A stretch of DNA of 64,000 nucleotides from an uncultured Lacinutrix sp. GTDB lineage: Bacteria; Bacteroidota; Bacteroidia; Flavobacteriales; Flavobacteriaceae. The stretch covers positions 248,001 through 312,000 of the forward strand of contig NZ_CANMSJ010000002.1 in assembly GCF_947500605.1 (NCBI RefSeq). Direction: 5' to 3'. A program made the translations under genes and the position numbers. Below the pieces are notes generated by a model. That model was not told the origin of the DNA. It saw nothing but the letters and a program-made list of their open reading frames with translations, and ran no database searches. Position 1 is the stretch's first letter, and every line of letters starts with the position of its first letter. Of the stretch, positions 50,040 to 60,563 are shown piece by piece.

Positions 50040-52384
50040 AAATAATATCCTACATAAAACGAAACAAAATAAAGTCGATAATTATCGCTTCACTTTTACT
50101 TGCCTATTATTTTTGCCTTCCAAAAGAACTTTTTAAAGATCCTACAGCAACAGTAATTACAAGTGCTAATAACACTTTATTAGGTGCACAAATAGCTAAA
50201 GATGGACAATGGCGTTTTCCAAAAAACGATAGTGTTCCAGGAAAATTTGAAGTTTGTATTATCAATTTTGAAGATGAATATTTTTACAAGCATCCAGGTT
50301 TTAATCCTATTTCGATAGTTAAAGCTTTAAAACAAAACATTAATTCTGGAGAAGTAAAACGCGGAGGAAGCACACTTACACAACAAGTTATTCGTTTATC
50401 GCGAAAAGGACAATCGAGAACGTATTTTGAAAAAATTAAAGAAATAATTTTAGCAACACGTCTAGAATTAAAAGAAAGCAAAGGTCAAATATTAGCCTAC
50501 TATTCTAGTTATGCACCTTTTGGAGGTAACGTTGTCGGGATTGATGCAGCTTCTTGGCGTTATTTTAATAGAAATGCTCACGACTTATCTTGGGCAGAAA
50601 GCGCAACACTAGCTGTTTTACCAAATGCACCAAGCTTAATTTATCCTGGTAAAAACCAAAAACGATTACTAAAAAAACGCAATAGATTACTTGAAAAACT
50701 ACTTAATAAGGAAATTATAGACTCATTAACTTATAGCTTATCAATAGCAGAAGGTTTACCACAAAAACCATATCCATTACCACAAATCGCACCTCATTTA
50801 CTTCAAAAAATAGCAAAGTCTAATTATGGAGAACGTACACAAACAACAATAGACTGCAAGCTTCAAAGGCAAGCAAATAATGTAGTTTACAACCATTATA
50901 ATTTACTGAAACAAAATGAAATTCATAATATTTCTGTTTTAGTTTTAGATGTAAAAACAAGAAAAGTACTTACCTATATTGGTAATGCTCCAACAACTAG
51001 CAAAAACCAAAAAGATGTTGATATTATAGACAAACCACGTAGTACCGGAAGTATTTTAAAACCCTTTCTATACGCTGCAATGTTAGATGCAGGAGATTTA
51101 TTACCAAATGCTTTGGTAGCAGATGTACCAACACAGTTTGGGAATTATGTACCCGAAAATTACAATAAAGAATTTGATGGTGCAGTACCAGCAAGTCGCG
51201 CCTTGTCTCGCTCGTTAAACATACCAGCAGTAAGAATGCTTAGAGATTTTGGACTGGATAGATTTCATCATTATTTAAAAGATTTAAAACTTAGAGATGT
51301 AAAATACAATGCCAATCACTATGGCTTATCTTTAATACTTGGTGGTGCAGAAAGTAATTTATGGGATTTATGCAAAAGCTACGCGAGTTTTTCTTCAACA
51401 TTAAATCACTTTAACGACTCTTCAAGCGAGTATTTTTCTAATGAATTTTGCGAACCTATATTCTATGCTTCGGAAACTATTGACTTCGGAAAAAAATCAG
51501 CAGAAAAAACACTGTTTGATGCCGCTTCAATTTATTTAACCTACGAAAGTTTAAAAGAAGTAAACAGACCAGAAGGTAACGAAAATTGGGAGTTTTTTGA
51601 CGATTCTAAACAAATAGCATGGAAAACAGGCACAAGTTTTGGTTTTCGAGATGCATGGGCCATTGGCACAACAAAAGATTATGTTGTTGGTGTTTGGGTT
51701 GGAAATGCAGATGGAGAAGGAAGACCAGGTTTGGTTGGTGTTCAAGCAGCTGCTCCTATTCTGTTTGATGTTTTCGATTTATTACCAAATAGCGATTGGT
51801 TTAACAAACCATTTGACGAAATGCAAGAAATAAGTATTTGCAAAGAAAGCGGTTTTAGAGCTGGACAATATTGCGAGAATAACATTAAAAAGTTTGTTCA
51901 AAGAAGCGGACTTAAAACTAAACCGTGTCCTTATCATAAATTAGTCCATTTAGACGCTACAAAAACACATCAAGTAAATACATCATGCGAAGAATTAAAT
52001 GCAATTACAAATACCTCATGGTTTATATTACCTCCTTTAATGGAATATTACTATAAATCTAAAAATCCGTTTTACAAAACACTACCTCCTTACAGAAATG
52101 ATTGCGTTGGAAATCAACAAACAAGTATGCAATTCATTTATCCTAAGGACAATAGCATTATCTTTTTGCCAAAGGATTTTGATGGAAAAATAAATGCACT
52201 CATTTTAAAAATAGCACACTCTAAATCAGAGACTAAAGTGTTTTGGTATTTAGACACTCAATTTATCGGAGAAACCAATGGAATCCACGATTTACCTGTG
52301 ACTCCGAACGAAGGGAAACACACCATTACAGTTGTTGATGAATTCGGAAACGAAATCAATAAAAGCATAGAAATTAGCAAGTAA
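50036..52384 (+). CDS. pbpC: Penicillin-binding protein 1C (PBP1C)
   Basis: This is a bifunctional peptidoglycan synthase of the inner membrane. The 782 residues start with a short cytoplasmic part and a membrane helix (about 13-27). The glycosyltransferase domain has catalytic Glu79 in EDEYFYKHPG and the segment GGSTLTQQVIRLSRKG. The transpeptidase domain has S339-x-x-K342 (STGSILKPF), SLN in SRSLNIP and K530-T-G-T. The PBP1C-specific C-terminal domain follows (ISICKESGFRAG to the final beta domain ending KSIEISK), which confirms the class. Genetic linkage to the alpha-2-macroglobulin gene is a known pattern. A structured leader precedes it. Confidence 0.96.
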   Translation: MKIISYIKRNKIKSIIIASLLLAYYFCLPKELFKDPTATVITSANNTLLGAQIAKDGQWRFPKNDSVPGKFEVCIINFEDEYFYKHPGFNPISIVKALKQNINSGEVKRGGSTLTQQVIRLSRKGQSRTYFEKIKEIILATRLELKESKGQILAYYSSYAPFGGNVVGIDAASWRYFNRNAHDLSWAESATLAVLPNAPSLIYPGKNQKRLLKKRNRLLEKLLNKEIIDSLTYSLSIAEGLPQKPYPLPQIAPHLLQKIAKSNYGERTQTTIDCKLQRQANNVVYNHYNLLKQNEIHNISVLVLDVKTRKVLTYIGNAPTTSKNQKDVDIIDKPRSTGSILKPFLYAAMLDAGDLLPNALVADVPTQFGNYVPENYNKEFDGAVPASRALSRSLNIPAVRMLRDFGLDRFHHYLKDLKLRDVKYNANHYGLSLILGGAESNLWDLCKSYASFSSTLNHFNDSSSEYFSNEFCEPIFYASETIDFGKKSAEKTLFDAASIYLTYESLKEVNRPEGNENWEFFDDSKQIAWKTGTSFGFRDAWAIGTTKDYVVGVWVGNADGEGRPGLVGVQAAAPILFDVFDLLPNSDWFNKPFDEMQEISICKESGFRAGQYCENNIKKFVQRSGLKTKPCPYHKLVHLDATKTHQVNTSCEELNAITNTSWFILPPLMEYYYKSKNPFYKTLPPYRNDCVGNQQTSMQFIYPKDNSIIFLPKDFDGKINALILKIAHSKSETKVFWYLDTQFIGETNGIHDLPVTPNEGKHTITVVDEFGNEINKSIEISK

Positions 52385-52541
52385 AAATGTTAATTTTATT
52401 AGAATAATTTTTTATTACCCAAACAAAAACTCCTTTCATCGAATAAGAGTGCACTTTATCTATCTGTAAGCATATAGTTTGACAAATTAGTATATATTTA
52501 ACATTCAATTTTGTAACAACACATCTAACACTAACCATAAA

Positions 52542-55500
52542 ATGAAAAAAATTACTTTATTGTTGATTTTACTTTGTTTAAGTTTATCAATTAATGCACA
52601 AATTACAACCTATCCATACTCTGAAGATTTTGAAGCAGGTGATGGTGGATGGATTGCCGATAATGCAACAAATGGAACATGGACTTTAGGAACTCCTGCT
52701 GCAACTGTTATTAATAGTGCTGCCTCAGGAGTAAACTCATGGACTACAAATTTAACAGGAGATTATAATAATTCAGATAACTCTACAGTTACAAGTCCTA
52801 TTTTTGACTTTTCAACTTTGGCTGCACCAGCTATTTCTTTGAGTATATGGTGGGAGTCAGAATTTAGTTGGGATGGCACAGTTTTACAATCTTCAATAGA
52901 TGGAGGTACAACATGGGTTAATGTTGGAGCGCTAGGTGATGCAGGCAACTGGTATACAGATGGAACAATAGGCGGAAACCCTGGTGGTCAGCAAACAGGT
53001 TGGACAGGACGAAATGGTACAGGATCTAATGGTTGGGTAACAGGCAATCATGCACTAACAGGTTTAGCAGGACAATCTAGTGTAATATTACGTATCGCTT
53101 TTGGTTCAGATGGATCAGTTTCTAGTGAAGGTGTAGCTTTCGATGATATATCTGTTTTCGATGTAACATGTCCAGAACCTTCTGATTTTGCTTTAGTTAG
53201 CGCAACTTCAACTACCGCAACTCTATCATGGACAGCAGGTCCAACGACAGCATGGGAAATAGTAGTACAAGCTCCAGGAACAGGATTGCCTTCGGCAGCA
53301 GGTACAGCAACTACAAACAATCCACATACTGAAACGGGATTAACGCCAGCAACAAACTACGAAGCTTATATACGATCAGATTGTGGTGGTGAGTTTAGTA
53401 TTTGGGTTGGCCCAATAAATTTTGCTACAGAATGCACAACATTTGTTGCTCCTTATACAGAAGGTTTTGAAAATGCAGGAACAATTCCTTTATGCTGGAC
53501 AATGGATGGTGGTGAAGATTGGGAGTTTGCAGATAATGGAGGTTTTGACCATATTGGTAATAATGGAACATTAACTGGTTCTACTGCTACAAATGGTTAT
53601 TTTGCTTGGGTAGATTCTTCAGGAACACAAGCAGCTGCAAATTTAACTACGCCTTTAATAGATGTTTCGGGTTTAACTACTCCAGCAATAACTTTTTATG
53701 AGATTAGTGATAATGAAGGTGATGCTAACTCACAACTAGACGTAGAAGTTTGGGATGGTGCTGCATGGAATCTAATGGCAACATATAATACAAATACTAG
53801 TGGTTGGGAACAGCGCACAATTAATATAAGTACACTAACTATTACTGGAGATGTTCAAGCTAGATTTGTTTTCTCAGAATTAGTGTCTGGTGATTTTAGT
53901 GATGATATAGCTATAGATGATGTTACTTTTGATGAGCTACCTACATGTGTAAACCCATCAAACTTAGTTGTTGATAGTACAACATCAACTACAGCTACTT
54001 TATCATGGACTGCTATCGGATCTGAAACAGTATGGGAAGTAACAGTACAAGCACTTGGCACTGGTACACCTACAACAGCAGGTGATTCTACTACATCTAA
54101 TCCTTATGTTGCTACTGGATTAACACCAGCAACTTCTTACGAATATTATGTAAGAGCAGATTGTGGAGGTGGTGATTATAGCGACTGGATAGGAATAGGA
54201 ACCTTCGATACAGAATGTACAACATATATAGCACCATATACAGAAGGTTTTGAAAATGCAGGAACTATACCTTTGTGTTGGACAATGGATGGTGGTGAAG
54301 ATTGGGAATTTGCAGATGATGGAGGTTTTGACCATATTGGTAATGATGGAACATTAACTGGTACTACAGCTACCAACAATTACTTTGCTTGGGTAGATTC
54401 TTCAGGAGACGATGGACCATCAACATTATACACACCATTTGTAGATGTTTCTCCTTTAGCAACACCTACACTTTCATTTTATGAAATTAGTGATAATGAA
54501 GGTAATGCCAATTCTACTTTAGAGGTAGAGGTTTGGGATGGAGCAGCTTGGAATCTGATGGGAACATATAACACAAATACTAATGGTTGGGAAGAAATAT
54601 TTATAGATTTAAGTGGGTTAACCATTACTGGAGATGTACAAGCGCGATTTATCTTTTCTGAAACAACTAATGATTTTTTCGATGATATTGCAATAGACGA
54701 TGTTACTTTCGATGAGGCACCAACTTGTTTTGATCCAACCGCTACTTACACTATTATAGATGACTGTATCAATGGTTCTCAATTTTTAGTAGATATAGAT
54801 GTAACTTATTTTGGTGGTGCAACATCTGTTTCAGTACAAGATAATCAAGGAGGTACTCCTGTTTCTGTTTCAACAACAACCGGTGTAACTCAATTTGGAC
54901 CATATCCATTGAACACAGATGTTATTTTTACCGTAAGTAGCGAGCAAGACACTTGTTCTTCCACAAGTCCAACTATTAATCTTCCTACTTGTCCACCATC
55001 AAACGATAACTGTGAAAATGCTATTTCAGTAACTGCAAATGCAGATGGAAACTGTACTAATTTTGTAAGTGGTACTTTATTTGGAGCTACAACATCTCCA
55101 CAAACTAATCCATGTACAGGAACAGCAAATGATGATGTTTGGTATACTTTTACAGCAATAAATACAGATCAAGCTATTAGTTTTAGTAATATTACAGGTC
55201 CAACAACATTTTTATCACATGGATTATATGAAGGAACGGATTGTAATAATCTTACAAACTTATATTGTAGTACTGCTGACGAAAGTATTGCAAATGGATT
55301 AACTGTAGGAAACACATACTACATAAGAGTCTTTACATTTAATAACGATCCTTTTCAAGATGTAACTTTCGATTTATGTGTGTACTCTATTCCTCCTCCA
55401 ATTACAACTAGTATAACACAATACACTGTTACAGAATTAGTAGAAGATATATTAGTAAATTCTCCATGTTCAACAATAAGTAACGTAACATCATCTACAG

Positions 55501-57521
55501 GAACGGATTTTGGTTCAGACAATGGTATTGGATATTTTGAAGCAAATGGCTCTGGATTCCCTTTTGAAAGCGGAATTATAATGACGACTGGTAATGCAGA
55601 AAATGCACCAGGACCAGAAACGGGATCATTGAGTGATGGAGATAATAGCTGGCCGGGAGATGCAGATTTAGAAGCTGTTATAAATGAAGGAACAACTAAT
55701 AATGCTTCTGTTATTGAATTTGATTTTGTACCATTCATTGAAGCAATGTCTTTCGAATTTATTTTCGCTGCTGAAGAATATGGAGGTTTCCAATGTGGAT
55801 ACTCAGATGCATTTGCATTTTTACTTACAGATACTGTAACGGGTATAACTACTAATATTGCTGTAGTTCCAGGAACAACAACACCTGTATCTGTATTTAC
55901 AATTAGAGATGACGCATACAATGCAAGTTGCCCTTCAGCAAATCCAGAATTGTTTGATGCCTATTATGGGAATGGCGGATTACCTGCATTAACAAACCCA
56001 ACTAACTTTATAGGTAGAACTGTACCATTAACAGCAATGTCTACAGTAATCCCAAATAGAACTTATCATATTAAATTAGTAATTGCAGATGATGGAGATA
56101 CCGCTTTTGATTCGGCAGTATTTTTAAATGCAGGTAGTTTTGAAATAGGAGAAGTAGATTTAGGAGAAGATATTCTTTTAGCAAATGGAAATGCAAATTG
56201 TGAAGGAGATGAAGTTACCTTAGATGTTGGCGTTCCTGTAGGAGACAATGCAACAATTACATGGTATACTATTGATGAATTTTTAATTCAAGAACCTGTA
56301 TTAGACGAAAATGGAGTTCCTGAAAACGGTTTAACATTAGATGTTACAGAAAGCAACACCTACCAAGTAGAAATAGTTTTAAACTCAAGTGCTTCATGTT
56401 TTGTAATTGATAATATTATTGTAGAATTTTTCCCTAATCCAGAAACACCAGAAACACTTCCAGATGTTCTTGGGTGTGATATTGATAATTCAGGTCAAGC
56501 ACTATTTAACTTAACCGAAAATGAAGCTCTTATTTTAGGCACACAAACAGATGAAACTGTTACTTACTACGAAACTGCAATCGATGCTGAAGACGGAACT
56601 AACCCAATAACAAATGCTACAGCATACCAAAGTATTGCTCCAACTATAATCTATTATAGAATAGAGACCAATACTACTGGTTGCTCTAAAACATCTACTT
56701 TTAACCTAGCACTAGCTCCTAAACCTATTTTAGTACAAGCTAATGACATATTAGGTTGTGATGATGATGAAGATGGTATTTCTAATTACGATTTAACATC
56801 AAATGAAACAGTAATAGCTAATGGTCAAGCTGGTTTAACATTTGCTTACTACATGACTTTAGTTGATGCTGAAACAAGTTCAAATCCTATTTCTAACCCA
56901 ACCGATTTTGATGGAGGAGCACAAACTATATTTGTAAGAGCTGAAAATGCAAACGGATGTTTTGAAACAACAACATTTAATTTAATATTTGGAACTTCAC
57001 CTATAACTTCATTCAATATGGATGTAGATTACGAAGTATGCCCTAACGCAACAGCACCAATTACTGTAACGGCATCAGGCGATAATTATACAGAAAGCGA
57101 TGTAACTATAACTTGGTACAATGAAGGTGTATTAGTAGCTGGCCAAACAGGTTTAAGTATTAATAATGTACTTACTTCTGGAACCTATACTATAGAAGTT
57201 ATGTTTAATGAAACTGGCTGTACTGCTAGTGAAGACATTTTTGTAGATGAACTAGAAACTTGTATTATACCGCAAGGTATCTCTCCTAATGGAGATGGAT
57301 TAAACGATACTTTTGACTTAAGTAGTTTTGATGTTCAACGCTTAACAATCTTTAATAGAAACGGTGTTAAGGTTTACGAGAAGACTAATTATACAAACGA
57401 GTGGTATGGTCAATCTTTAGATGGCGATGAGTTACCAGTAGGAACTTATTACTATGTAATGGATTACCAAGGAAACAAAAGCAAAGCTGCTTGGGTATAC
57501 GTCAATAGAGAAAACAAATAA
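52542..57521 (+). CDS. Giant T9SS-secreted adhesin-like protein with type B sorting domain
   Basis: This 1659-residue extracellular protein has a signal peptide (ending SINAQ), an MAM/choice-of-anchor J-like jelly roll (about 23-205), and two near-identical modules at residues 210-468 and 469-728. Each module is a fibronectin III-like domain (TSTTATLSWTA...) followed by a choice-of-anchor J domain (APYTEGFENAGTIPLCWTMD). A pre-peptidase C-terminal-like domain (about 810-945) and a choice-of-anchor L domain (about 955-1205, with FAAEEYGGFQCGYSDAFAFLL) follow, then three repeat beta domains. The type B sorting domain IPQGISPNGDGLNDTFDLSSF closes the protein. The neighbouring PorP/SprF and OmpA genes are its typical secretion or attachment partners. 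A role in adhesion or gliding is inferred. Confidence 0.93.
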   Translation: MKKITLLLILLCLSLSINAQITTYPYSEDFEAGDGGWIADNATNGTWTLGTPAATVINSAASGVNSWTTNLTGDYNNSDNSTVTSPIFDFSTLAAPAISLSIWWESEFSWDGTVLQSSIDGGTTWVNVGALGDAGNWYTDGTIGGNPGGQQTGWTGRNGTGSNGWVTGNHALTGLAGQSSVILRIAFGSDGSVSSEGVAFDDISVFDVTCPEPSDFALVSATSTTATLSWTAGPTTAWEIVVQAPGTGLPSAAGTATTNNPHTETGLTPATNYEAYIRSDCGGEFSIWVGPINFATECTTFVAPYTEGFENAGTIPLCWTMDGGEDWEFADNGGFDHIGNNGTLTGSTATNGYFAWVDSSGTQAAANLTTPLIDVSGLTTPAITFYEISDNEGDANSQLDVEVWDGAAWNLMATYNTNTSGWEQRTINISTLTITGDVQARFVFSELVSGDFSDDIAIDDVTFDELPTCVNPSNLVVDSTTSTTATLSWTAIGSETVWEVTVQALGTGTPTTAGDSTTSNPYVATGLTPATSYEYYVRADCGGGDYSDWIGIGTFDTECTTYIAPYTEGFENAGTIPLCWTMDGGEDWEFADDGGFDHIGNDGTLTGTTATNNYFAWVDSSGDDGPSTLYTPFVDVSPLATPTLSFYEISDNEGNANSTLEVEVWDGAAWNLMGTYNTNTNGWEEIFIDLSGLTITGDVQARFIFSETTNDFFDDIAIDDVTFDEAPTCFDPTATYTIIDDCINGSQFLVDIDVTYFGGATSVSVQDNQGGTPVSVSTTTGVTQFGPYPLNTDVIFTVSSEQDTCSSTSPTINLPTCPPSNDNCENAISVTANADGNCTNFVSGTLFGATTSPQTNPCTGTANDDVWYTFTAINTDQAISFSNITGPTTFLSHGLYEGTDCNNLTNLYCSTADESIANGLTVGNTYYIRVFTFNNDPFQDVTFDLCVYSIPPPITTSITQYTVTELVEDILVNSPCSTISNVTSSTGTDFGSDNGIGYFEANGSGFPFESGIIMTTGNAENAPGPETGSLSDGDNSWPGDADLEAVINEGTTNNASVIEFDFVPFIEAMSFEFIFAAEEYGGFQCGYSDAFAFLLTDTVTGITTNIAVVPGTTTPVSVFTIRDDAYNASCPSANPELFDAYYGNGGLPALTNPTNFIGRTVPLTAMSTVIPNRTYHIKLVIADDGDTAFDSAVFLNAGSFEIGEVDLGEDILLANGNANCEGDEVTLDVGVPVGDNATITWYTIDEFLIQEPVLDENGVPENGLTLDVTESNTYQVEIVLNSSASCFVIDNIIVEFFPNPETPETLPDVLGCDIDNSGQALFNLTENEALILGTQTDETVTYYETAIDAEDGTNPITNATAYQSIAPTIIYYRIETNTTGCSKTSTFNLALAPKPILVQANDILGCDDDEDGISNYDLTSNETVIANGQAGLTFAYYMTLVDAETSSNPISNPTDFDGGAQTIFVRAENANGCFETTTFNLIFGTSPITSFNMDVDYEVCPNATAPITVTASGDNYTESDVTITWYNEGVLVAGQTGLSINNVLTSGTYTIEVMFNETGCTASEDIFVDELETCIIPQGISPNGDGLNDTFDLSSFDVQRLTIFNRNGVKVYEKTNYTNEWYGQSLDGDELPVGTYYYVMDYQGNKSKAAWVYVNRENK
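53169..54725 (+). repeat. Tandem duplication of two 260-residue modules in the adhesin gene
   Basis: Two in-frame units of 777 and 780 bp (53169-53945 and 53946-54725) encode the FN3 plus anchor J module twice, with long identical stretches such as EGFENAGTIPLCWTMDGGED. The similarity is visible in the DNA as well, so the duplication is fairly recent. Confidence 0.85.
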
Positions 57522-57552
57522 TCGAACCAACTAGAAACCAATAATAATACAG

Positions 57553-58458
57553 ATGAAGAACATACTATATATAGTATTCCTAGTAGTTATAGGCGTACAA
57601 GCGCAGCAAGATCCGCAGTACACGCAATACATGTACAACATGAATGTAATTAATCCTGCATATGCAGGATCAAGTGAAAGCGTATCCATAGGTGCATTAT
57701 ACCGCAGTCAATGGGTGGGTTTAGAAGGCTCGCCAAGTACAGGAACCTTATCTATACATTCTCCGGTAGGAAATAGAGTGGGTTTAGGTTTATCGTTAAT
57801 TAATGATGAAGTTGGACCAGTAAGAGAAACCAATGCTTATGTCGATTTCTCTTATACTTTACCAGTAGGAAACATTACAAAATTAGCTTTTGGTTTAAAA
57901 GCCGGAGCTACTTTCCACGATATTGGATTAACAAGTGTAGAAACTATAGATGCTGATGATCCATTTTTCTCGCAAGATGTTAATGAGACTACAGCAAATG
58001 TAGGTGCAGGTGTATACTTATACCAACCTAACCGTTGGTATCTATCTGCTTCGATGCCTAACATTTTAAATGGAACACATTTAGATAGAGATGGTAGAAA
58101 AATAGGATCTGAAAGTGAACATTTATTTGCAGCTGCAGGATATGTGTTTGATTTATCAGAAAACTTTAAATTAAAGCCACATGCTTTAATGAAGTTTGCT
58201 TTCGATGCACCAATAAGTTACGATGTAAACCTAAATCTATTCATGTACGATGTTGTAGAAATAGGCGCAGGATACAGACTGGACGATTCTTTTAGTGGTA
58301 TGGTAAACTTTATGGTTTCACCATCAATGAGAATTGGTTATGCTTACGATGCTATTCAATCAGAATTAAACGTAGTTACAGATGCTTCTCACGAGATCTT
58401 TATAAACTTCGATATCGATTTACCAAAAAAAGTATCACGTTCACCACGTTATTTCTAA
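57553..58458 (+). CDS. PorP/SprF family type IX secretion membrane protein
   Basis: This 301-residue outer-membrane protein has a signal peptide and the diagnostic N-terminal motif QDPQYTQYMYNMNVINPAYAG (about 19-39). It continues with GALYRSQWVGLEGSPSTGTLSIHSPV, another family hallmark, and barrel strands to the C-terminus. PorP/SprF proteins work with type B sorting-domain substrates, for example SprB with SprF, so this one is presumed to serve the adhesin encoded 31 nt upstream. The OmpA partner follows after 32 nt; the three form one operon. Confidence 0.95.
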   Translation: MKNILYIVFLVVIGVQAQQDPQYTQYMYNMNVINPAYAGSSESVSIGALYRSQWVGLEGSPSTGTLSIHSPVGNRVGLGLSLINDEVGPVRETNAYVDFSYTLPVGNITKLAFGLKAGATFHDIGLTSVETIDADDPFFSQDVNETTANVGAGVYLYQPNRWYLSASMPNILNGTHLDRDGRKIGSESEHLFAAAGYVFDLSENFKLKPHALMKFAFDAPISYDVNLNLFMYDVVEIGAGYRLDDSFSGMVNFMVSPSMRIGYAYDAIQSELNVVTDASHEIFINFDIDLPKKVSRSPRYF

Positions 58459-58490
58459 ACCACATAAGCTAACACAAAAGACACGACCAG

Positions 58491-60398
58491 ATGAAACATT
58501 TAAAATTAATTATAACACTAGTCATTCTAACTAGCTTTAGCGTTACAGCGCAAACTAAGGCAACAAAGAAAGCCGATAAGCATTTTGCTAAGTTTGAATT
58601 TGTAGAAGCCATAGAGGACTATACTAAGTTAACAGAAAAAGGAGAGGCAGATACTTACGTCTATGGACGTTTAGCAGAAGCTAATTACAATATATTTAAT
58701 ACTGTAGAAGCAGAAAAGTGGTATGCAAAAGCCTTAGAAACTTCTCAAGAACCAGAAATGCTTTTTAAATATTCTGAAATGCTAAAAGCAAACGGAAAGG
58801 ACAAAGAAGCAAATGCACAAATGCGCAATTTTGCGGCGATTAAGCCACAAGATGATAGGGCTGTTATGTTTTTAGCTAATCCAGATTACTTAACAAAACT
58901 TCAAGCCAAAGAAGAAAAGTTTACAGCTAAAAACTTAGACATTAACTCTTCTGCTTCTGATTTCGGTGGTGTTATACAAGATGGGAAATTATATTTTTCT
59001 TCTGCTAGAAATAATAGTAGAAAAAAATATGGATGGAACGAAGAGCCATTTTTAGATATATACACTTCAGAAGTCACTTCAGGAGACACTTATGCAGAAC
59101 CAGAATTAATTGGAGGTAAAATTAATACAAAATACCATGAAGGTATTACTACTTTCTCTCCAGATGGTAAAACTATGTATTTCTCAAGAGAAAGTTTCTT
59201 TGAAAACCTATACGAAAAAGACACTTTGACGAATACTAAAATAAGTGTTATTCACTTATTTAAAGCAACAAAATCTGAAGTTAACAAATGGGAAGACATA
59301 CAACCTTTAAGTATTAATAATAAAGATTACTCTGTAAAAAATCCATCTGTAAGTTTAGACGGAAAAACACTATATTTTGCATCTAACATGCCAGGAGGCT
59401 CTGGATTGTTCGATATTTACATGGCCCCTATTCAAGATAACGGAATGGTTGGTACTCCTGTGAATCTTGGAAAAAAAGTAAATACTCAAGGACAAGAAAT
59501 GTTTCCTTATGCAGGTGATGGTGAATATTTATACTTCTCTTCTAACGGTCATTTAGGCCTAGGAAATCTTGATGTTTTCTACACAAACTTATCAGGAACA
59601 GAATCTGTAAAAAACATTGGAGCACCTATTAATAGTAAAGCCGATGATTTTGCCTTTGTAATTAACAACGATAAAGATGGATATGTTTCATCTAACAGAG
59701 CGGGAGGAAAAGGAAACGATGACATTTATGCAATAAAAGAAATAAAGCCTTTATGTGATGTTGATATGATTGTAAGTGTAGAAAACGTAGAAACAGGAGA
59801 AAAAATCCCTAACGCTACAGTTACACTTCACGATGATAAAGGAACTGTATTAGATACCGCAACTACAAATGCACAAGGTATTGTAAACTTCAAAACAGAT
59901 TGTGAAATTGAAACGAGTTTAAAAATAACAAAAGAAGCATTTGAAGATGCATCTCAAACTGTTTCAGGTACAAAAGAAGAAACTTTAAATGTAAGCGTTG
60001 ACTTAACACCAATTAAGAAAATTATTATTGAAGACCGTGTAGTATTAGAGCCTATTTATTTTGACTTTAACAAATCGGATATCACAGTACAAGGAGCAAA
60101 CGAATTAGATAAGTTAATACTAGTAATGAATAAGTATCCTGATATGGTTATTTACGCTACTTCTCATACAGATAATAGAGGTAAAGATGGATACAACCTT
60201 CGCCTTTCTGAAAGAAGAGCACAATCAACAGTTGCTTACGTAATTTCAAAAGGTATCAATGCTGAAAGAATCTCTGGTAACGGAAAAGGAGAAAGCGAAC
60301 CTTTAATAGATTGTAAAAAATCATGTACAGAAGAAGATCATCAACTTAATCGACGTTCTGATTTTAAAATCATAAGTGGTGGACCATCTACCAATTAA
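58491..60398 (+). CDS. OmpA family protein with PD40-type repeats (T9SS trio)
   Basis: This is a periplasmic or outer-membrane associated protein of 635 residues. A signal peptide (ending VTAQ) precedes TPR-like helices (about 25-125), then a WD40/PD40-type propeller (ITTFSPDGKTMYFSRESF, NPSVSLDGKTLYFASNMPGGSGLFDIY, YAGDGEYLYFSSNGHLGLGNLDVFY). A carboxypeptidase-regulatory-like domain follows (ENVETGEKIPNATVTLHDDKG), and then a C-terminal OmpA domain (FDFNKSDITVQGANELDKL, ATSHTDNRGKDGYNLRLSERRAQSTVAY) that should bind peptidoglycan. This architecture usually follows PorP/SprF genes and probably anchors the secreted adhesin system to the wall. Confidence 0.94.
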   Translation: MKHLKLIITLVILTSFSVTAQTKATKKADKHFAKFEFVEAIEDYTKLTEKGEADTYVYGRLAEANYNIFNTVEAEKWYAKALETSQEPEMLFKYSEMLKANGKDKEANAQMRNFAAIKPQDDRAVMFLANPDYLTKLQAKEEKFTAKNLDINSSASDFGGVIQDGKLYFSSARNNSRKKYGWNEEPFLDIYTSEVTSGDTYAEPELIGGKINTKYHEGITTFSPDGKTMYFSRESFFENLYEKDTLTNTKISVIHLFKATKSEVNKWEDIQPLSINNKDYSVKNPSVSLDGKTLYFASNMPGGSGLFDIYMAPIQDNGMVGTPVNLGKKVNTQGQEMFPYAGDGEYLYFSSNGHLGLGNLDVFYTNLSGTESVKNIGAPINSKADDFAFVINNDKDGYVSSNRAGGKGNDDIYAIKEIKPLCDVDMIVSVENVETGEKIPNATVTLHDDKGTVLDTATTNAQGIVNFKTDCEIETSLKITKEAFEDASQTVSGTKEETLNVSVDLTPIKKIIIEDRVVLEPIYFDFNKSDITVQGANELDKLILVMNKYPDMVIYATSHTDNRGKDGYNLRLSERRAQSTVAYVISKGINAERISGNGKGESEPLIDCKKSCTEEDHQLNRRSDFKIISGGPSTN

Positions 60399-60436
60399 AA
60401 CTTAATAACCTGTTTAACCAACTTTATTAAAACCAG

Positions 60437-60470
60437 AAAAAAGCCACAACATATGTTGTGGCTTTTTTTA
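60437..60470 (+). terminator. Terminator after the T9SS trio
   Basis: A perfect 10-bp palindromic stem GCCACAACAT/ATGTTGTGGC (60443-60462) is followed by seven T. It lies 44 nt after the OmpA stop codon. Confidence 0.9.
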
Positions 60471-60500
60471 TTACAACCTCTCTTTACTCAATTTAATCCA

Positions 60501-60533
60501 AAAAAAAAGGAGCTAATAAAATTATTAGCTCCT
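60501..60533 (-). terminator. Terminator after the superoxide dismutase gene
   Basis: Perfect 11-nt arms GGAGCTAATAA/TTATTAGCTCC with a 2-nt centre are followed on the minus strand by a run of T (A on the plus strand, 60501-60508). It lies 31 nt after the stop codon. Confidence 0.88.
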
Positions 60534-60563
60534 TTAAAATATTGTTTTGTAAGTATGTTTAGA

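Noticed and set aside
55355-55921. 188-codon antisense open frame within the giant adhesin gene
   Set aside because: The sense strand has clear anchor L domain sequence and an unbroken 1659-codon frame; the antisense product shows no fold.
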